64,000 nucleotides of DNA. Origin: Rhodobacteraceae bacterium EL129 (GTDB taxonomy: Bacteria; Pseudomonadota; Alphaproteobacteria; Rhodobacterales; Rhodobacteraceae). The stretch lies in the NCBI GenBank assembly GCA_900313005.1, contig ONZJ01000002.1, forward strand, positions 2,957,303 through 3,021,302, given 5' to 3'. A program made the translations under genes and the position numbers. Below are positions 8,521-17,970 of the stretch, in pieces. Numbering within the stretch: the first letter of the stretch is position 1; each line of letters starts with the position of its first letter. The notes beneath the pieces are model-generated. The model saw nothing but the letters and a program-made list of their open reading frames with translations. It ran no database searches and was not told the origin of the DNA.

Positions 8521-9360
8521 ATGACGTATTCAAACCTCTACTGCGTTCTGACGGATGACGATTTGATCGCAACCACATTGAACCACGCAGTGGCCCTTGC
8601 AGAAGGGCACGACGCCCACTTGGATGTGTTGTGTCTGGGAATAGATCACAGTCCGGCGGGGTATGATTTGGCGGGCGCAGGGGCCGCGATCCACGAACAT
8701 TCCTTGCAACATGCAAGCGAAGCGGCTCAGCACATCGAAGCGCAGGCACGAGAGCATCTCAGAACAACGAACATCTTGTGGAGTGTCAACAGCGGCGTGG
8801 CCGGATTGCCGGGGTTGGGATGGCATGTCGCTGCCAAGGCGCGCTACTCGGATTTGGTCATTCTGCCCAAACCCTATGACAAGGAACGCGGACCGGATCT
8901 GGAAGTGATCACCGAAGCCGCCTTGTTCGAGGCCAATATCCCGGTTCTGGTCGTCTCGGGCACTGCGGTGACCCCTCAACCGGCCAAACGGATAGTACTA
9001 GGATGGAACGCCAGCACTGAAGCGTTGAACGCCGTACGCGCTGCCCTGCCCTTGTTGCAGATGGCCGAGATCGTGCATGTGACCGTCATTGATCCATCCA
9101 GTACCAGCCCGACTCGTTCAGATCCCGGCGGGTTGCTGGCGCAATATCTTGCGCGCCACGGTGTGCGGGTGGAGGTGAATGTTCTGGCCAAGACATTGCC
9201 GCGTATTTCGGATGTGCTGAACCGGCACGCCATGGATATTGGCGCAGATCTGATCGTTATGGGCGCTTATGGTCATTCGCGCATGCGCGAAGCCATCTTT
9301 GGCGGGGCCACGCGGGATATGTTGCAAGATGCAGAACTACCGGTGCTGATGTCTCACTGA
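8521..9360 (+). CDS. Universal stress protein, tandem UspA domains
   Basis: Cytoplasmic universal stress protein of 279 residues, about twice the single UspA domain. The second domain (about residues 155-279) ends with the ATP-binding signature GAYGHSRMREAIFGGAT (G-x2-G-x9-G-T). The first domain lacks a clear copy. It is divergent from ccoN and has its own FNR-type box 62 bp upstream, so it is probably induced with the cbb3 oxidase when oxygen falls. The same gene pairing is familiar in Rhodobacter relatives. Its biochemical role cannot be read from the sequence. Confidence 0.85.
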   Translation: MTYSNLYCVLTDDDLIATTLNHAVALAEGHDAHLDVLCLGIDHSPAGYDLAGAGAAIHEHSLQHASEAAQHIEAQAREHLRTTNILWSVNSGVAGLPGLGWHVAAKARYSDLVILPKPYDKERGPDLEVITEAALFEANIPVLVVSGTAVTPQPAKRIVLGWNASTEALNAVRAALPLLQMAEIVHVTVIDPSSTSPTRSDPGGLLAQYLARHGVRVEVNVLAKTLPRISDVLNRHAMDIGADLIVMGAYGHSRMREAIFGGATRDMLQDAELPVLMSH

Positions 9361-9445
9361 TCGCTTCTGACAAAGGCGCACACAAGTTGGTGAGACGAAA
9401 CACAACGGGTTGACCTGTCCTCTTGGGGCCGCAAGGCTGGGACGC

Positions 9446-10207
9446 ATGATATTTGTCCCTTTGTCCTTCAGTATTCATATTCTCAAGTTGATGCTGATCA
9501 TGTCATTGTGCTGCGGGTTGGCGAGGGCTGCGCAAGCCCAACAAGAAATGGAAGTACATCTGCTTTTGGCCTTCGATGTCTCGGCCAGCGTGAACGACGA
9601 AGAGTTTAATCTGCAGCGTTCGGGCACAGCTTCTGCCTTTAGATCGGCCAGTGTTGCCAATGCCATTGCCGAAGCACCGGGTGGAATCGCAGTTTCAATC
9701 ATCCAATGGTCCAGCATTACTCAACAGGCCATGGGGCTGGATTGGGTGTATCTGGGCAGCACAGATGACGCGTTGTCATATGCCGATCAGATCGACGCCA
9801 TGCCACGGCATTTGCCGGGCGGTGGCACGATGATCCACGCAGGCCTCGATTTCGCCGCGCGCCAGTTGGAAACCGCCCCCGGCACAGCGCGACGGCGGGT
9901 CATTGACCTCAGTGGAAATGGACAAGCCGATGACAAGGAAAAGATGCTCGAAAGCCGGGATCAACTATTGTCACAAGGGGTGGTGATCAACGGATTGGCC
10001 ATAGAAGAGGACCTGGACGACCTAACCCAGTATTTCTACAGCTTCTTGATCGGCGGCACAGGGTCTTTCGTGGTGACAGCCAGCGATTTCGATACATTTC
10101 ATGAAGCGATGGAGATCAAGCTACACCGGGAAATCAACGGGCCTATTTTTGGGCAAGGCCCCCAGCCCGATATCGCGATTGTGAAGGCACTTGGCCAGAA
10201 AGGCTGA
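9446..10207 (+). CDS. Secreted DUF1194 (von Willebrand A-like) protein
   Basis: Protein of about 253 residues with an N-terminal signal peptide (hydrophobic stretch to GLARAAQAQQ) and a von Willebrand factor A-like fold. LLLAFDVSASVNDEE carries the DxSxS metal-ion-dependent adhesion motif, and GGTMIHAGLDFAARQL and VIDLSGNGQADD supply the rest of the expected site. DUF1194 is common in alphaproteobacteria and of unknown function. The start is uncertain: ATG 9446 is used, a TTG at 9410 and an ATG at 9491 are alternatives. It ends 9 bp from the convergent fnrL. Confidence 0.75.
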   Translation: MIFVPLSFSIHILKLMLIMSLCCGLARAAQAQQEMEVHLLLAFDVSASVNDEEFNLQRSGTASAFRSASVANAIAEAPGGIAVSIIQWSSITQQAMGLDWVYLGSTDDALSYADQIDAMPRHLPGGGTMIHAGLDFAARQLETAPGTARRRVIDLSGNGQADDKEKMLESRDQLLSQGVVINGLAIEEDLDDLTQYFYSFLIGGTGSFVVTASDFDTFHEAMEIKLHREINGPIFGQGPQPDIAIVKALGQKG

Positions 10208-10216
10208 GCTTTGCGA

Positions 10217-10963
10217 TCACACCAATCCAGCCCCTGTGTCATCTTCACCCGCTTCAGCCAGCAAGTGATCAAAACTTGGCACGATCACATGGCGCTTACC
10301 TTCCAGCTGGATCACCCCATCCCGCTTGAGCGCGGAAATCTGGCGGCTGACCGTTTCCAGCGTCAAACCCAGATAATCCGCCATTGCTTCACGGGTCAGA
10401 GGCAAATCGAACTGCATGTGTCCTTCGGTCATTGGCATTTGCAGCGATGCATTGCGCCGCGCGATAATCGACAGCAACGATGCTATTTTTTCGCGGGCTG
10501 TTTTACGACCCAACACCAACATCCACTCGCGTGCGGCGTCCAACTCGTCCAGCGTCATTTCCAACAGGCGTTGTGAAATATGTGGGGTTGCATTCATCAT
10601 GTCCTCAAACGGCGATTTGCGGAAGCAGCACATCACCAGATCCGATACCGCAACCACATCGTATGGCGCCCGTGACCGCCCCGGACGGCCCACAAAATCG
10701 CTGGGGAGCAGCAAGCCCACCATCTGCGTCCGCCCATCTTCCATAGCCTGGGTCAGCGTTGCGATGCCACTGACCACAGAGCCCACAAAGTCCATTTCGT
10801 CGCCAGCCCAAATCACGGTCTGTCCTGCCGAAAAACTCCGGTAGTATTTTATCTTGTCCAGTTGCACCAATTCCGTTGGTTCGCACCGCGAGCACACGGC
10901 GCGGTGGCGGATTGGACAATCGCCACAGTCTCTTGGGGTAAGCGTCAGTGAATCAAGCTGCAT
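10217..10963 (-). CDS. fnrL: FnrL, oxygen-sensing Crp/Fnr-family regulator
   Basis: Oxygen-responsive transcription factor carrying a labile [4Fe-4S] cluster, 248 residues. The N-terminus has DCGDCPIRHRAVCSRC (Cys13, 16, 24, 27), and a further Cys pair lies in DLVMCCFRKSPF, together enough for the cluster. A cAMP-binding-like beta barrel is followed by a winged helix with ADYLGLTLETVSRQISALKR, where Glu-x2-Ser-Arg is the FNR recognition pattern for TTGAT half sites. The start at 10963 follows AGGA and fits family length; in-frame starts farther upstream are rejected. Likely targets in the window are ccoN, the universal stress gene and ccoG. No FNR box was seen in its own promoter region. Confidence 0.95.
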   Translation of the reverse strand: MQLDSLTLTPRDCGDCPIRHRAVCSRCEPTELVQLDKIKYYRSFSAGQTVIWAGDEMDFVGSVVSGIATLTQAMEDGRTQMVGLLLPSDFVGRPGRSRAPYDVVAVSDLVMCCFRKSPFEDMMNATPHISQRLLEMTLDELDAAREWMLVLGRKTAREKIASLLSIIARRNASLQMPMTEGHMQFDLPLTREAMADYLGLTLETVSRQISALKRDGVIQLEGKRHVIVPSFDHLLAEAGEDDTGAGLV

Positions 10964-11135
10964 CTTAGGTCCTATGGCGCCTGTGGCGCGGGTCAAAGAA
11001 GGGTTCTGTGTGGCGCATCTATGCCTTGTACCATGGCAGCAAAAGTGGACTTCGGCAAACTGGGTCCCTTTGCCGCAAAGGAGGGGTTCGTTATGCACTC
11101 AGTGCTGATGACGCTCCTGTGCTTGTGGGATCAGC

Positions 11136-12011
11136 TCACAGCTCCTTGGCCATATCTTCATAACACGCCAGACCAAAGCTACGGCCTAATGTGTCATTCC
11201 ACTTGCGATCAAATGCTTCGCGCAGGGGGGGCGTGATCAAATCAGCCTTGGTCCCCACGATGCCTGTGTTGACCTTCGTCACCCCGGATGACGCGGGCAA
11301 TCCGCAGGCTAGATCACGCCGCTCACGCAGGAAATGATCGTCAAAATGAGTTTGGTTTTCTTTCATGAACGCAAAGCTTGCTTGCTTTGTGGCCAATGCC
11401 AGCAAGTCTTCGTCCTCGTCGATCCCGATAAACTGCGCGACGTCAGCAACCACAGGGGCGAGGTCCGCTTTCATCTGCTCAAAGGTAAAGAGCCGAACGT
11501 CTGGGTTTGTCCGCTGGCCCCACCACGACGCGGCATGTCCCCAATAGCTCTCGTTGTCTGGGCGGCTCAGGTAATACTCGGCAAATTCCTCCAGCGACAC
11601 TGAACCCGTCTCGAAGAACCACCCTTCCATAAACCGATAGAGCGACACAAACGCGTCAATCGGATTGCGCAGGACCACGATGTACTTGCCACCTTTGGGG
11701 ATCTCATCCCATCCCAAATGACTTTTGTAGGCGCGGGGATTGCCTGGCTGGGGTGTGTTGGGATCAAGCCCGAGATCATGTGCCATTTCGATCCATGGCA
11801 CGACTTCGGTGATCTCAGAAAACGCCATCGAGCCACCTGTGCGTAATCCGTGCACAATTTGCTGCATCCAGGTGGTTCCGCATTTGCTGTAAGGAGAGAC
11901 GAACACATCCGAAGGCAGAGGCTGAAATGCCAATCCTTCGGTGAACCCTTTGGTTGTGGCAAACTTTGAAGAGGCTTCGAGAAACCCCTCAAACGAAGTC
12001 GGACGTTTCAC
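11136..12011 (-). CDS. PAPS-dependent sulfotransferase
   Basis: Cytosolic-type sulfotransferase, 291 residues, transferring sulfate from PAPS to a hydroxyl or amine. The 5'-phosphosulfate loop is at about residues 41-49 (SPYSKCGTTWMQQ, the SGTTW-type motif with Cys replacing Ser), and the 3'-phosphate motif is VVLRNPIDAFVSLYR. YKSHLGWDE probably carries the catalytic His. The ATG overlaps the yejF stop by four bases (ATGA), so it is the last gene of the peptide ABC transporter operon and is translationally coupled to it. The acceptor is unknown; coupling suggests a substrate imported by that transporter, or simple co-regulation. Confidence 0.85.
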   Translation of the reverse strand: MKRPTSFEGFLEASSKFATTKGFTEGLAFQPLPSDVFVSPYSKCGTTWMQQIVHGLRTGGSMAFSEITEVVPWIEMAHDLGLDPNTPQPGNPRAYKSHLGWDEIPKGGKYIVVLRNPIDAFVSLYRFMEGWFFETGSVSLEEFAEYYLSRPDNESYWGHAASWWGQRTNPDVRLFTFEQMKADLAPVVADVAQFIGIDEDEDLLALATKQASFAFMKENQTHFDDHFLRERRDLACGLPASSGVTKVNTGIVGTKADLITPPLREAFDRKWNDTLGRSFGLACYEDMAKEL

Positions 12012-13597
12012 TCGGTCAAATCCAGCGCGGCATGGAGTAAGGTCTTGGCATAAGGTGTCCTAGGATTTTCAAAGATGTCAGCGGCATTGCCGGCCTCAAT
12101 GATATCACCCTGTTTCATCACGATCATTTTGTGGCTCATCGCGCGCACCACTTTCAGATCGTGGCTGATGAAAAGATAGGCCAACCCGTATTTGGCCTGA
12201 AGGCGACGCAAAAGGTCCACGATCTGCACCTGAACGGTCATGTCCAAGGCACTGGTCGGCTCGTCCAGAACTACCACTTTGGGGCGCAGGATCATTGCAC
12301 GGGCGATGGCGATACGCTGGCGTTGGCCGCCGGAAAATTCATGCGGATACCGATCCATTGTGGCGGGGTCCAACTCGACCTCTCGCATAACCTCGGTCAC
12401 CAAGTCTCGCGCAGGGCGCCCATCTGGATTGCCATGTACCCCCAGCCCTTCGGCAATGATCTGTTCGCAGGTCATCCGCGGAGAGAGGCTGCCAAAGGGG
12501 TCCTGAAACACGATCTGCATTTCGGCGCGCCTGTTGCGCAGCTCTCGCGTGGACCAATCGCGCATGTCTTCCCCATCAAAGGCGATCTTACCTTCCGAGG
12601 CGATCAAACGCATGACCGCCAGCGCGAGGGTGGTCTTGCCCGACCCACTTTCGCCTACGACGCCTAGGGTCTCTCCGGCGCGCACCGAAATCGTGGCCTC
12701 GTTCACCGCCTTCACATGGCCCACGGTCTTTTTCAAAAGACCCTGCTGGATCGGGAACCAAATGCGAAGTTTATCCGTTTCCACCAATGTCTTCGCTCGT
12801 TCTGCAACGGGTTCAGGGGCGCCCGAGGGTTCAGCCGCCAGCAGTTTCTGCGTGTAGGGGTGCTGTGGGCGATCAAAGATATCTTTGGTTGGTCCGGTTT
12901 CGACGATCATGCCGTCTTTCATCACACAGACCCTATCGGCAATCCGTTCGACCACACCCAGATCATGGGTGATGAACAAAAGACCCATATTCTCTTCGCG
13001 CTTTAGTTCTGCCAGCAGGTCCAAAATCTGCGCTTGAATCGTGACGTCCAGAGCCGTGGTGGGTTCATCGGCAATCAGAATATCAGGCTTGTTGGCCAAG
13101 GCCATCGCGATCATGACACGTTGGCGTTGACCGCCGGACAATTGGTGAGGATAGGCCCCCAGGCGGCTCTCGGGGTCGCGAATGCCAACACGGTCCAGTA
13201 ACTCAATAATCCGTCCACGCGCCACATCGCCGGTCAATCCCTGGTGCAGCTCAAGGCTTTCCTTGATCTGGCGTTCTAGGGTGTGCAGAGGATTGAGCGA
13301 GGTCATCGGTTCTTGAAAGATAAAGCTGATGTCGTTGCCACGAACCTTGCGCAGCAACTTGTCAGAGGCCCCAATCATTTCCTGACCGTCGTACTTAACC
13401 GATCCTGTCACCTCGGCATTGGACCCCAGCAGCGATACCGTGCTCAGGGCAGTGACCGATTTTCCGGACCCACTTTCCCCGACGATGGCCAACGTTTCAC
13501 CACGGTCCACAGCAAAGGAGACGCCATGCACACATGCCGTGGTCTGACCATCCTGGCGAAATGCGATCCCCAGGTTACTGACCTCAAGCAGGCTCAT
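12008..13597 (-). CDS. yejF: Peptide ABC transporter ATPase with two nucleotide-binding domains (YejF-type)
   Basis: Fused double ATPase of 529 residues. The first domain (about 1-260) has Walker A GESGSGKS, signature LSGGQRQRV and Walker B ILIADEPTTALD. The second (about 280-529) has GESGSGKT, FSGGQRQRI and VVVLDEPTSALD. This OppD-OppF fusion is characteristic of YejF in the Yej peptide and microcin C uptake system. It overlaps yejE by four bases at its start and the sulfotransferase by four at its end. Order A-B-E-F is the same as in Escherichia coli. The substrate in this organism is not determined. Confidence 0.92.
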   Translation of the reverse strand: MSLLEVSNLGIAFRQDGQTTACVHGVSFAVDRGETLAIVGESGSGKSVTALSTVSLLGSNAEVTGSVKYDGQEMIGASDKLLRKVRGNDISFIFQEPMTSLNPLHTLERQIKESLELHQGLTGDVARGRIIELLDRVGIRDPESRLGAYPHQLSGGQRQRVMIAMALANKPDILIADEPTTALDVTIQAQILDLLAELKREENMGLLFITHDLGVVERIADRVCVMKDGMIVETGPTKDIFDRPQHPYTQKLLAAEPSGAPEPVAERAKTLVETDKLRIWFPIQQGLLKKTVGHVKAVNEATISVRAGETLGVVGESGSGKTTLALAVMRLIASEGKIAFDGEDMRDWSTRELRNRRAEMQIVFQDPFGSLSPRMTCEQIIAEGLGVHGNPDGRPARDLVTEVMREVELDPATMDRYPHEFSGGQRQRIAIARAMILRPKVVVLDEPTSALDMTVQVQIVDLLRRLQAKYGLAYLFISHDLKVVRAMSHKMIVMKQGDIIEAGNAADIFENPRTPYAKTLLHAALDLTE

Positions 13598-14700
13598 TCA
13601 TATGTCTTTCTGGGGTCAAAGGCATCGCGAATGCCTTCGAATATGAAAACCAACAGCGACAGCATGATGGCAAAGGCAAAAAACGCAGTGAAGGCCAACC
13701 AAGGAGCCTGGAGGTTTTGCTTGGCCTGCAATGTCAGCTCTCCCAGCGAAGGCGAGGACGACGGCAAGCCGAAGCCCAGAAAATCAAGCATGGCCAGCAA
13801 CCCAATGGTCCCAGTGATGACGAAGGGCAACATGGTCAGCGTCGCCACCATGGCATTGGGCAACATGTGTCGGAACATGATGGTCAAGTTGCTGACGCCC
13901 AACGCCTTGGCGGCACGGACATATTCCAGATTGCGCGCGCGCAGGAATTCGGCCCGCACGACCCCCACCAACGCCATCCAGCCAAACAACACGGTGATTC
14001 CGACCAAAAGCCAGAAACCGCGCGGTAGAATGGAAAAGAGGATGATGATCACATAAAGCTGCGGGGTGTTCGCCCAAATCTCGATCACCCGCTGAAAGAT
14101 CAGGTCGGTCAAACCCCCAAAATACCCCTGGATGGCCCCTGCAAATACGCCAATCACCGTCGATAGCGCAGTGACAACGAGGGTGAACAAAACCGACAAC
14201 CGGAACCCGTATATCACCCGCGCCAGGACGTCGCGTTTGGTGTCATCCGTGCCCAGCAGGTTTTGGCGGTTGGGTGGCAACGGTGCCGCACCCGGCCGGT
14301 CGACTGAGGTGTCAAAACTATACGGAATAAGCGGCCAGATCGCCCAGCCTTTCTGAATGGCTTCGCCTTCTACTTCGCCATCTGCTGCATCTTCAATCAC
14401 GGCTTCTGGGTCATCAAAACAGATATCCATCCCACCTGACGCAATCAGGCATGCCACTTCGGGGTCGCGATAAACCGCCTCAGTTTCAAAATCTCCGCCA
14501 AACGTTGTCTCAGGGTAAAACTTTAAGACGGGTGTGTAGTAACCCCCCTGATATTTCACCAGAATCGGTTTGTCATTGGCCACAAACTCCGCAGGCAGTG
14601 CGATTGCAAACAAGACCGAGAACATCCAGAGCGACCAAAGCGCGCGACGGTTTCTCTTGAAGTTACGCCAACGGCGCTGATTGATGGGAGAGAGCGCCAC
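13594..14700 (-). CDS. yejE: Peptide ABC transporter permease (YejE-type)
   Basis: Inner-membrane permease of 368 residues, DppC/OppC family. It starts with the typical NQRRWRNFKRNRRALWSLW, followed by one helix, a periplasmic segment of about 100 residues, and then five further helices. The cytoplasmic EAA loop is seen around EYVRAAKALGVSNLTIMFRH, which contacts the ATPase. LLGTDDTKRDVLARVIYGFR is a strong family signature. Its start directly follows the yejB stop, and it overlaps yejF by four bases. Confidence 0.92.
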   Translation of the reverse strand: MALSPINQRRWRNFKRNRRALWSLWMFSVLFAIALPAEFVANDKPILVKYQGGYYTPVLKFYPETTFGGDFETEAVYRDPEVACLIASGGMDICFDDPEAVIEDAADGEVEGEAIQKGWAIWPLIPYSFDTSVDRPGAAPLPPNRQNLLGTDDTKRDVLARVIYGFRLSVLFTLVVTALSTVIGVFAGAIQGYFGGLTDLIFQRVIEIWANTPQLYVIIILFSILPRGFWLLVGITVLFGWMALVGVVRAEFLRARNLEYVRAAKALGVSNLTIMFRHMLPNAMVATLTMLPFVITGTIGLLAMLDFLGFGLPSSSPSLGELTLQAKQNLQAPWLAFTAFFAFAIMLSLLVFIFEGIRDAFDPRKTYE

Positions 14701-15789
14701 TTATCCCTCCCGCTTTTCAAAGTCGATACGCGGATCGACCAGCACATACATCATGTCAGACAAGATGTTCACCGTGAGACCAATCAGCCCAAACATGAAC
14801 AGCGTGCCGAACATCACCGGGTAATCGCGTGCAAGCGCGGCCTCGAAGCCCATTCGGCCCATGCCATCCAGCGAGAAGATCGTTTCGATCAACAAGGATC
14901 CGCCGAAGAAGATGCTGTAAAACACGCTCGGGAAGCCTGCAATCACGATGAGCATCCCATTTCGGAACACATGACCGTACATGACCCGGCCTTCGGTCAA
15001 CCCCTTCGCGCGGGCCGTCATGACGTAATGTTTCTTGATCTCATCCAGAAAAGAATTCTTGGTCAACAGCGTGAGGGTCGCAAATGCGGCAATCGTCGAC
15101 GCCAGAACAGGCAGGGCGATGTGCCACAAGTAATCTAATACCTTACCGAGCAGGCTCAGTTGTTCAAAGTTGTCTGATGTCAGCCCGCGCAGCGGGAAAA
15201 TTTGCCAGAAACTTCCTCCGGCGAACAAGACCACCAATAAAATGGCAAACAGGAAAGAAGGGATCGCATAGGCCGCGATGATGATAGCACTTGTCCAGCT
15301 ATCGAAACGCGATCCATCTTGCACAGCCTTGCGAATCCCAAGCGGGATCGAAATGAGATAGGCAATCAAAGTGGACCATAACCCCAATGAAATCGTCACC
15401 GGCATCTTTTCCAGCACGAGCGAGGTGACGTCGATCTTGCGGAAATAACTCTCTCCAAAGTCGAGCCGCATATAGTTCCACATCATGTTGAAAAACCGCT
15501 CAAGCGGGGGTTTATCAAGGCCAAACTGTTCCTCCAGTTCCTTGATCAATTCGGGCGGCAGGCCACGCGCGCCGAGGTATTTTTCATTCCCTTCAGCCGC
15601 TAGACTTTGGCCTGCATCATTGCCTGACCCTGAAAACCCTTCAAACACATCGCCTTGACCTTGCATGTTGGCGATCATCTGCTCCACCGGACCGCCGGGT
15701 ACGAATTGCACCAGCACAAAATTGATTACCATGATCCCCACCAAGGTGGGAATGATCAACATCAAGCGACGCAGGATATAGGCAGCCAC
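14701..15789 (-). CDS. yejB: Peptide ABC transporter permease (YejB-type)
   Basis: Inner-membrane permease of 362 residues, DppB/OppB family. [20 protein letters not shown] is the conserved first helix, and [12 protein letters not shown] the conserved stretch after it. A YejB-type insertion of about 60 residues follows before the remaining five helices. The EAA loop is [24 protein letters not shown]. It lies 65 bp downstream of yejA and immediately upstream of yejE. Confidence 0.92.
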   Translation of the reverse strand: MAAYILRRLMLIIPTLVGIMVINFVLVQFVPGGPVEQMIANMQGQGDVFEGFSGSGNDAGQSLAAEGNEKYLGARGLPPELIKELEEQFGLDKPPLERFFNMMWNYMRLDFGESYFRKIDVTSLVLEKMPVTISLGLWSTLIAYLISIPLGIRKAVQDGSRFDSWTSAIIIAAYAIPSFLFAILLVVLFAGGSFWQIFPLRGLTSDNFEQLSLLGKVLDYLWHIALPVLASTIAAFATLTLLTKNSFLDEIKKHYVMTARAKGLTEGRVMYGHVFRNGMLIVIAGFPSVFYSIFFGGSLLIETIFSLDGMGRMGFEAALARDYPVMFGTLFMFGLIGLTVNILSDMMYVLVDPRIDFEKREG

Positions 15790-15854
15790 TCAGCCATACC
15801 TCCGATTGGGAAGAGGCGTCAAAGCGCCACCTGCAACTCCACAGCACATCACTG

Positions 15855-17795
15855 TCACCTCAGGGCACCCGAGGCTTTCAGCGCGGCTTCTTTTTCGGGG
15901 TTCACCCACCAGAAGTCCAAGGTTCCCAAATCATAAGGCGGCATGTCCTCGGGATGTTCATACATATCCCAATAGGCCACCCAATAGCTGTCGTTGTACC
16001 ATGTTGGAACCATAAACCGCTCGTACCGCAGGGCGCGGTCAAAGGCGATCAGGGCGGTGTCTTCTTCCTGCTGGCTTTGGGCGTTAAGCGAGGCTTCGAT
16101 GATGGCATCGACCATTGGGCTGGCCAACCCCGCCGGGTTGAATACTGAATATTCCGCGGCTTCCGATCCGAACATCTGCACAAGACCCGTTCCGGTGTCC
16201 AGCACCGGATAATAGCTGCTCATGATCATGTCATAATCACGTTCCCGACGGCGCAGGGTGAATTGTGACGGGTCCACTTTTTCATAGACCGCTTCAATGC
16301 CCATCTTTTGAAGATTGCCAACATAACTTTCGATCACAGCGCTCAGGGTGGCGGAGCCTGCCGACGAGATCGGGAAGTCAATCGTCAGAGGCTCGCCTTT
16401 GGCGTTTCGGCGTTTGCCGTCATCTCCGACGGCCCAGCCTGCTTCGTCCAACAGTTTCATCGCCTTGCGCAGGTTACGACGATCATTCAAACGGTCCGGT
16501 TTGGAAGTGTGGGCCAGCACGGCCTCTTCGGTGAACATTTCGGGCGGGACAACATCACCCAGAGATCTGAGGAAGGCCAGTTCGTCTCCCTCGGGCAACC
16601 CAACGGCCTGCAGGTCTGTGTCCTGCGAATAGGAATGGCGTTGCTTGAACAACCCGTATTGCAGCGACTCGTTGGTCCATTCAAAATTGTATGCCAGCGC
16701 CAGTGCTTTGCGAACACGCACGTCTTTCAGTTTTTCCTTGCCAAGGTTGAACACCAGCCCTTGCGGTGTGGGCGGCAATCCGTCAGGGATTTCTTCGCGC
16801 ACGACGAACCCCTTTTCGGTCGCCGGGAAGTCATAGCCCGTGGCCCATTTCTTGGAGTTGCTTTCACGACGGAACGTATATTCACCCGCCTTGAAGGCCT
16901 CAAACGACGCCGTGTCATCGGCAAAGTATTCCACGCGGATTTTGTCGAAGTTATGCCGGCCTTTGTTCACCGGCAAATGCCAGCCCCAGTAGTCAGGGTT
17001 GCGGGCATAGACGATGCGACGGTTCACATCGACTGAGTAGACCTGATAGGGACCTGACCCGGGTGCTGCATCCAGACGGGGTTCGTCCAACCGTGCGCCC
17101 GTACGCTCGTACCAATGCTGCGGAAACACAGGTGTTGATCCAACCTGATCTATCAGTGACCGGCGCGATATCCCGGTGGCAAAGGTGAATTTGACGCGTA
17201 AATCATCCAAAGCCTCGGCGCTCAGGATCCGTTTTTTCACACCCTCGGCATAAGACTTCAGCCCCTGCTCCAGAAAAAGGTTGTGCGAGAAGACAACGTC
17301 ATGGGCGGTGACCTGTTCACCGTCAGCAAACTTCGCTTCCGGGCGCATGTGAAAGATCGCCCAGGTTTTCCCCTCGTCGTACTCCACACGTTCGGCCAAT
17401 AGCCCGTACATTTCTCCATGAGCATCCGCAGGTAACGCCAGGGGATAACGTGCTTCGGCCATCAGGGTTTCATAGACTCTGGAGGCCAAAGCGCCGGGGC
17501 GACCTTTTGAGACATAGGGGTTCATCGAGTCAAAGGTGCCGGGGGCTGCGATTGAGATTTCTCCACCCTTAGGCGCATCGGGGTTCACATAGGAGAAATG
17601 TTCAAAATCCGCCGGATAGGTCAGATCGCCATAGTAGGAATAGCCGTGGGATGAGATGATTTTATCCTGCGCCAGACTCAAGGATGCCCAAAAGGTAGCC
17701 AGTGCGAGCATAAGGAACGCAGCAACCCATGGTCCTGTTTGGGGTTGCGGGATCACCCGGGCTTTGGCCCGGTTGCGTGACTGCTTCATACTCAT
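15855..17795 (-). CDS. yejA: Periplasmic extracellular solute-binding protein, family 5 (YejA-type)
   Basis: Peptide-binding protein of 646 residues that delivers oligopeptides to YejBEF. A long basic N-region precedes a signal helix (about residues 28-42) ending SLAQDKI. The SBP_bac_5 domain follows, with the family hallmarks YVNPDAPKGGEISIAAPGTF, TFDSMNPYV, ALAYNFEWTNE and YSVFNPAGLASP. The size and the Asn-rich first motif fit YejA better than DppA or OppA. The start could equally be the Met two codons later. First gene of a five-gene minus-strand operon. Confidence 0.9.
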   Translation of the reverse strand: MSMKQSRNRAKARVIPQPQTGPWVAAFLMLALATFWASLSLAQDKIISSHGYSYYGDLTYPADFEHFSYVNPDAPKGGEISIAAPGTFDSMNPYVSKGRPGALASRVYETLMAEARYPLALPADAHGEMYGLLAERVEYDEGKTWAIFHMRPEAKFADGEQVTAHDVVFSHNLFLEQGLKSYAEGVKKRILSAEALDDLRVKFTFATGISRRSLIDQVGSTPVFPQHWYERTGARLDEPRLDAAPGSGPYQVYSVDVNRRIVYARNPDYWGWHLPVNKGRHNFDKIRVEYFADDTASFEAFKAGEYTFRRESNSKKWATGYDFPATEKGFVVREEIPDGLPPTPQGLVFNLGKEKLKDVRVRKALALAYNFEWTNESLQYGLFKQRHSYSQDTDLQAVGLPEGDELAFLRSLGDVVPPEMFTEEAVLAHTSKPDRLNDRRNLRKAMKLLDEAGWAVGDDGKRRNAKGEPLTIDFPISSAGSATLSAVIESYVGNLQKMGIEAVYEKVDPSQFTLRRRERDYDMIMSSYYPVLDTGTGLVQMFGSEAAEYSVFNPAGLASPMVDAIIEASLNAQSQQEEDTALIAFDRALRYERFMVPTWYNDSYWVAYWDMYEHPEDMPPYDLGTLDFWWVNPEKEAALKASGALR

Positions 17796-17910
17796 CTCCT
17801 ATGGTCGCACCTTGATGTGGCGCTTTTTTGGCTAAACGCAAGGTAAAAGAGGCACCGCCCCACATTCAAGCACCGAAATGAGAGGCAGCGTGGATTTCCG
17901 CGGGGCCCAC

Positions 17911-17946
17911 AAAAAAGACCGCCAAACTGCATCAGTTGGCGGTCTT
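17911..17946 (-). terminator. Rho-independent terminator of the dihaem cytochrome gene
   Basis: An 11-bp perfect stem, AAGACCGCCAA (17915-17925) pairing with TTGGCGGTCTT (17936-17946), is followed on the minus strand by a run of T residues. It lies 24 bp after the cytochrome stop codon. Confidence 0.85.
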
Positions 17947-17970
17947 CGGTAAACTTCGAGCGCATCCAGA

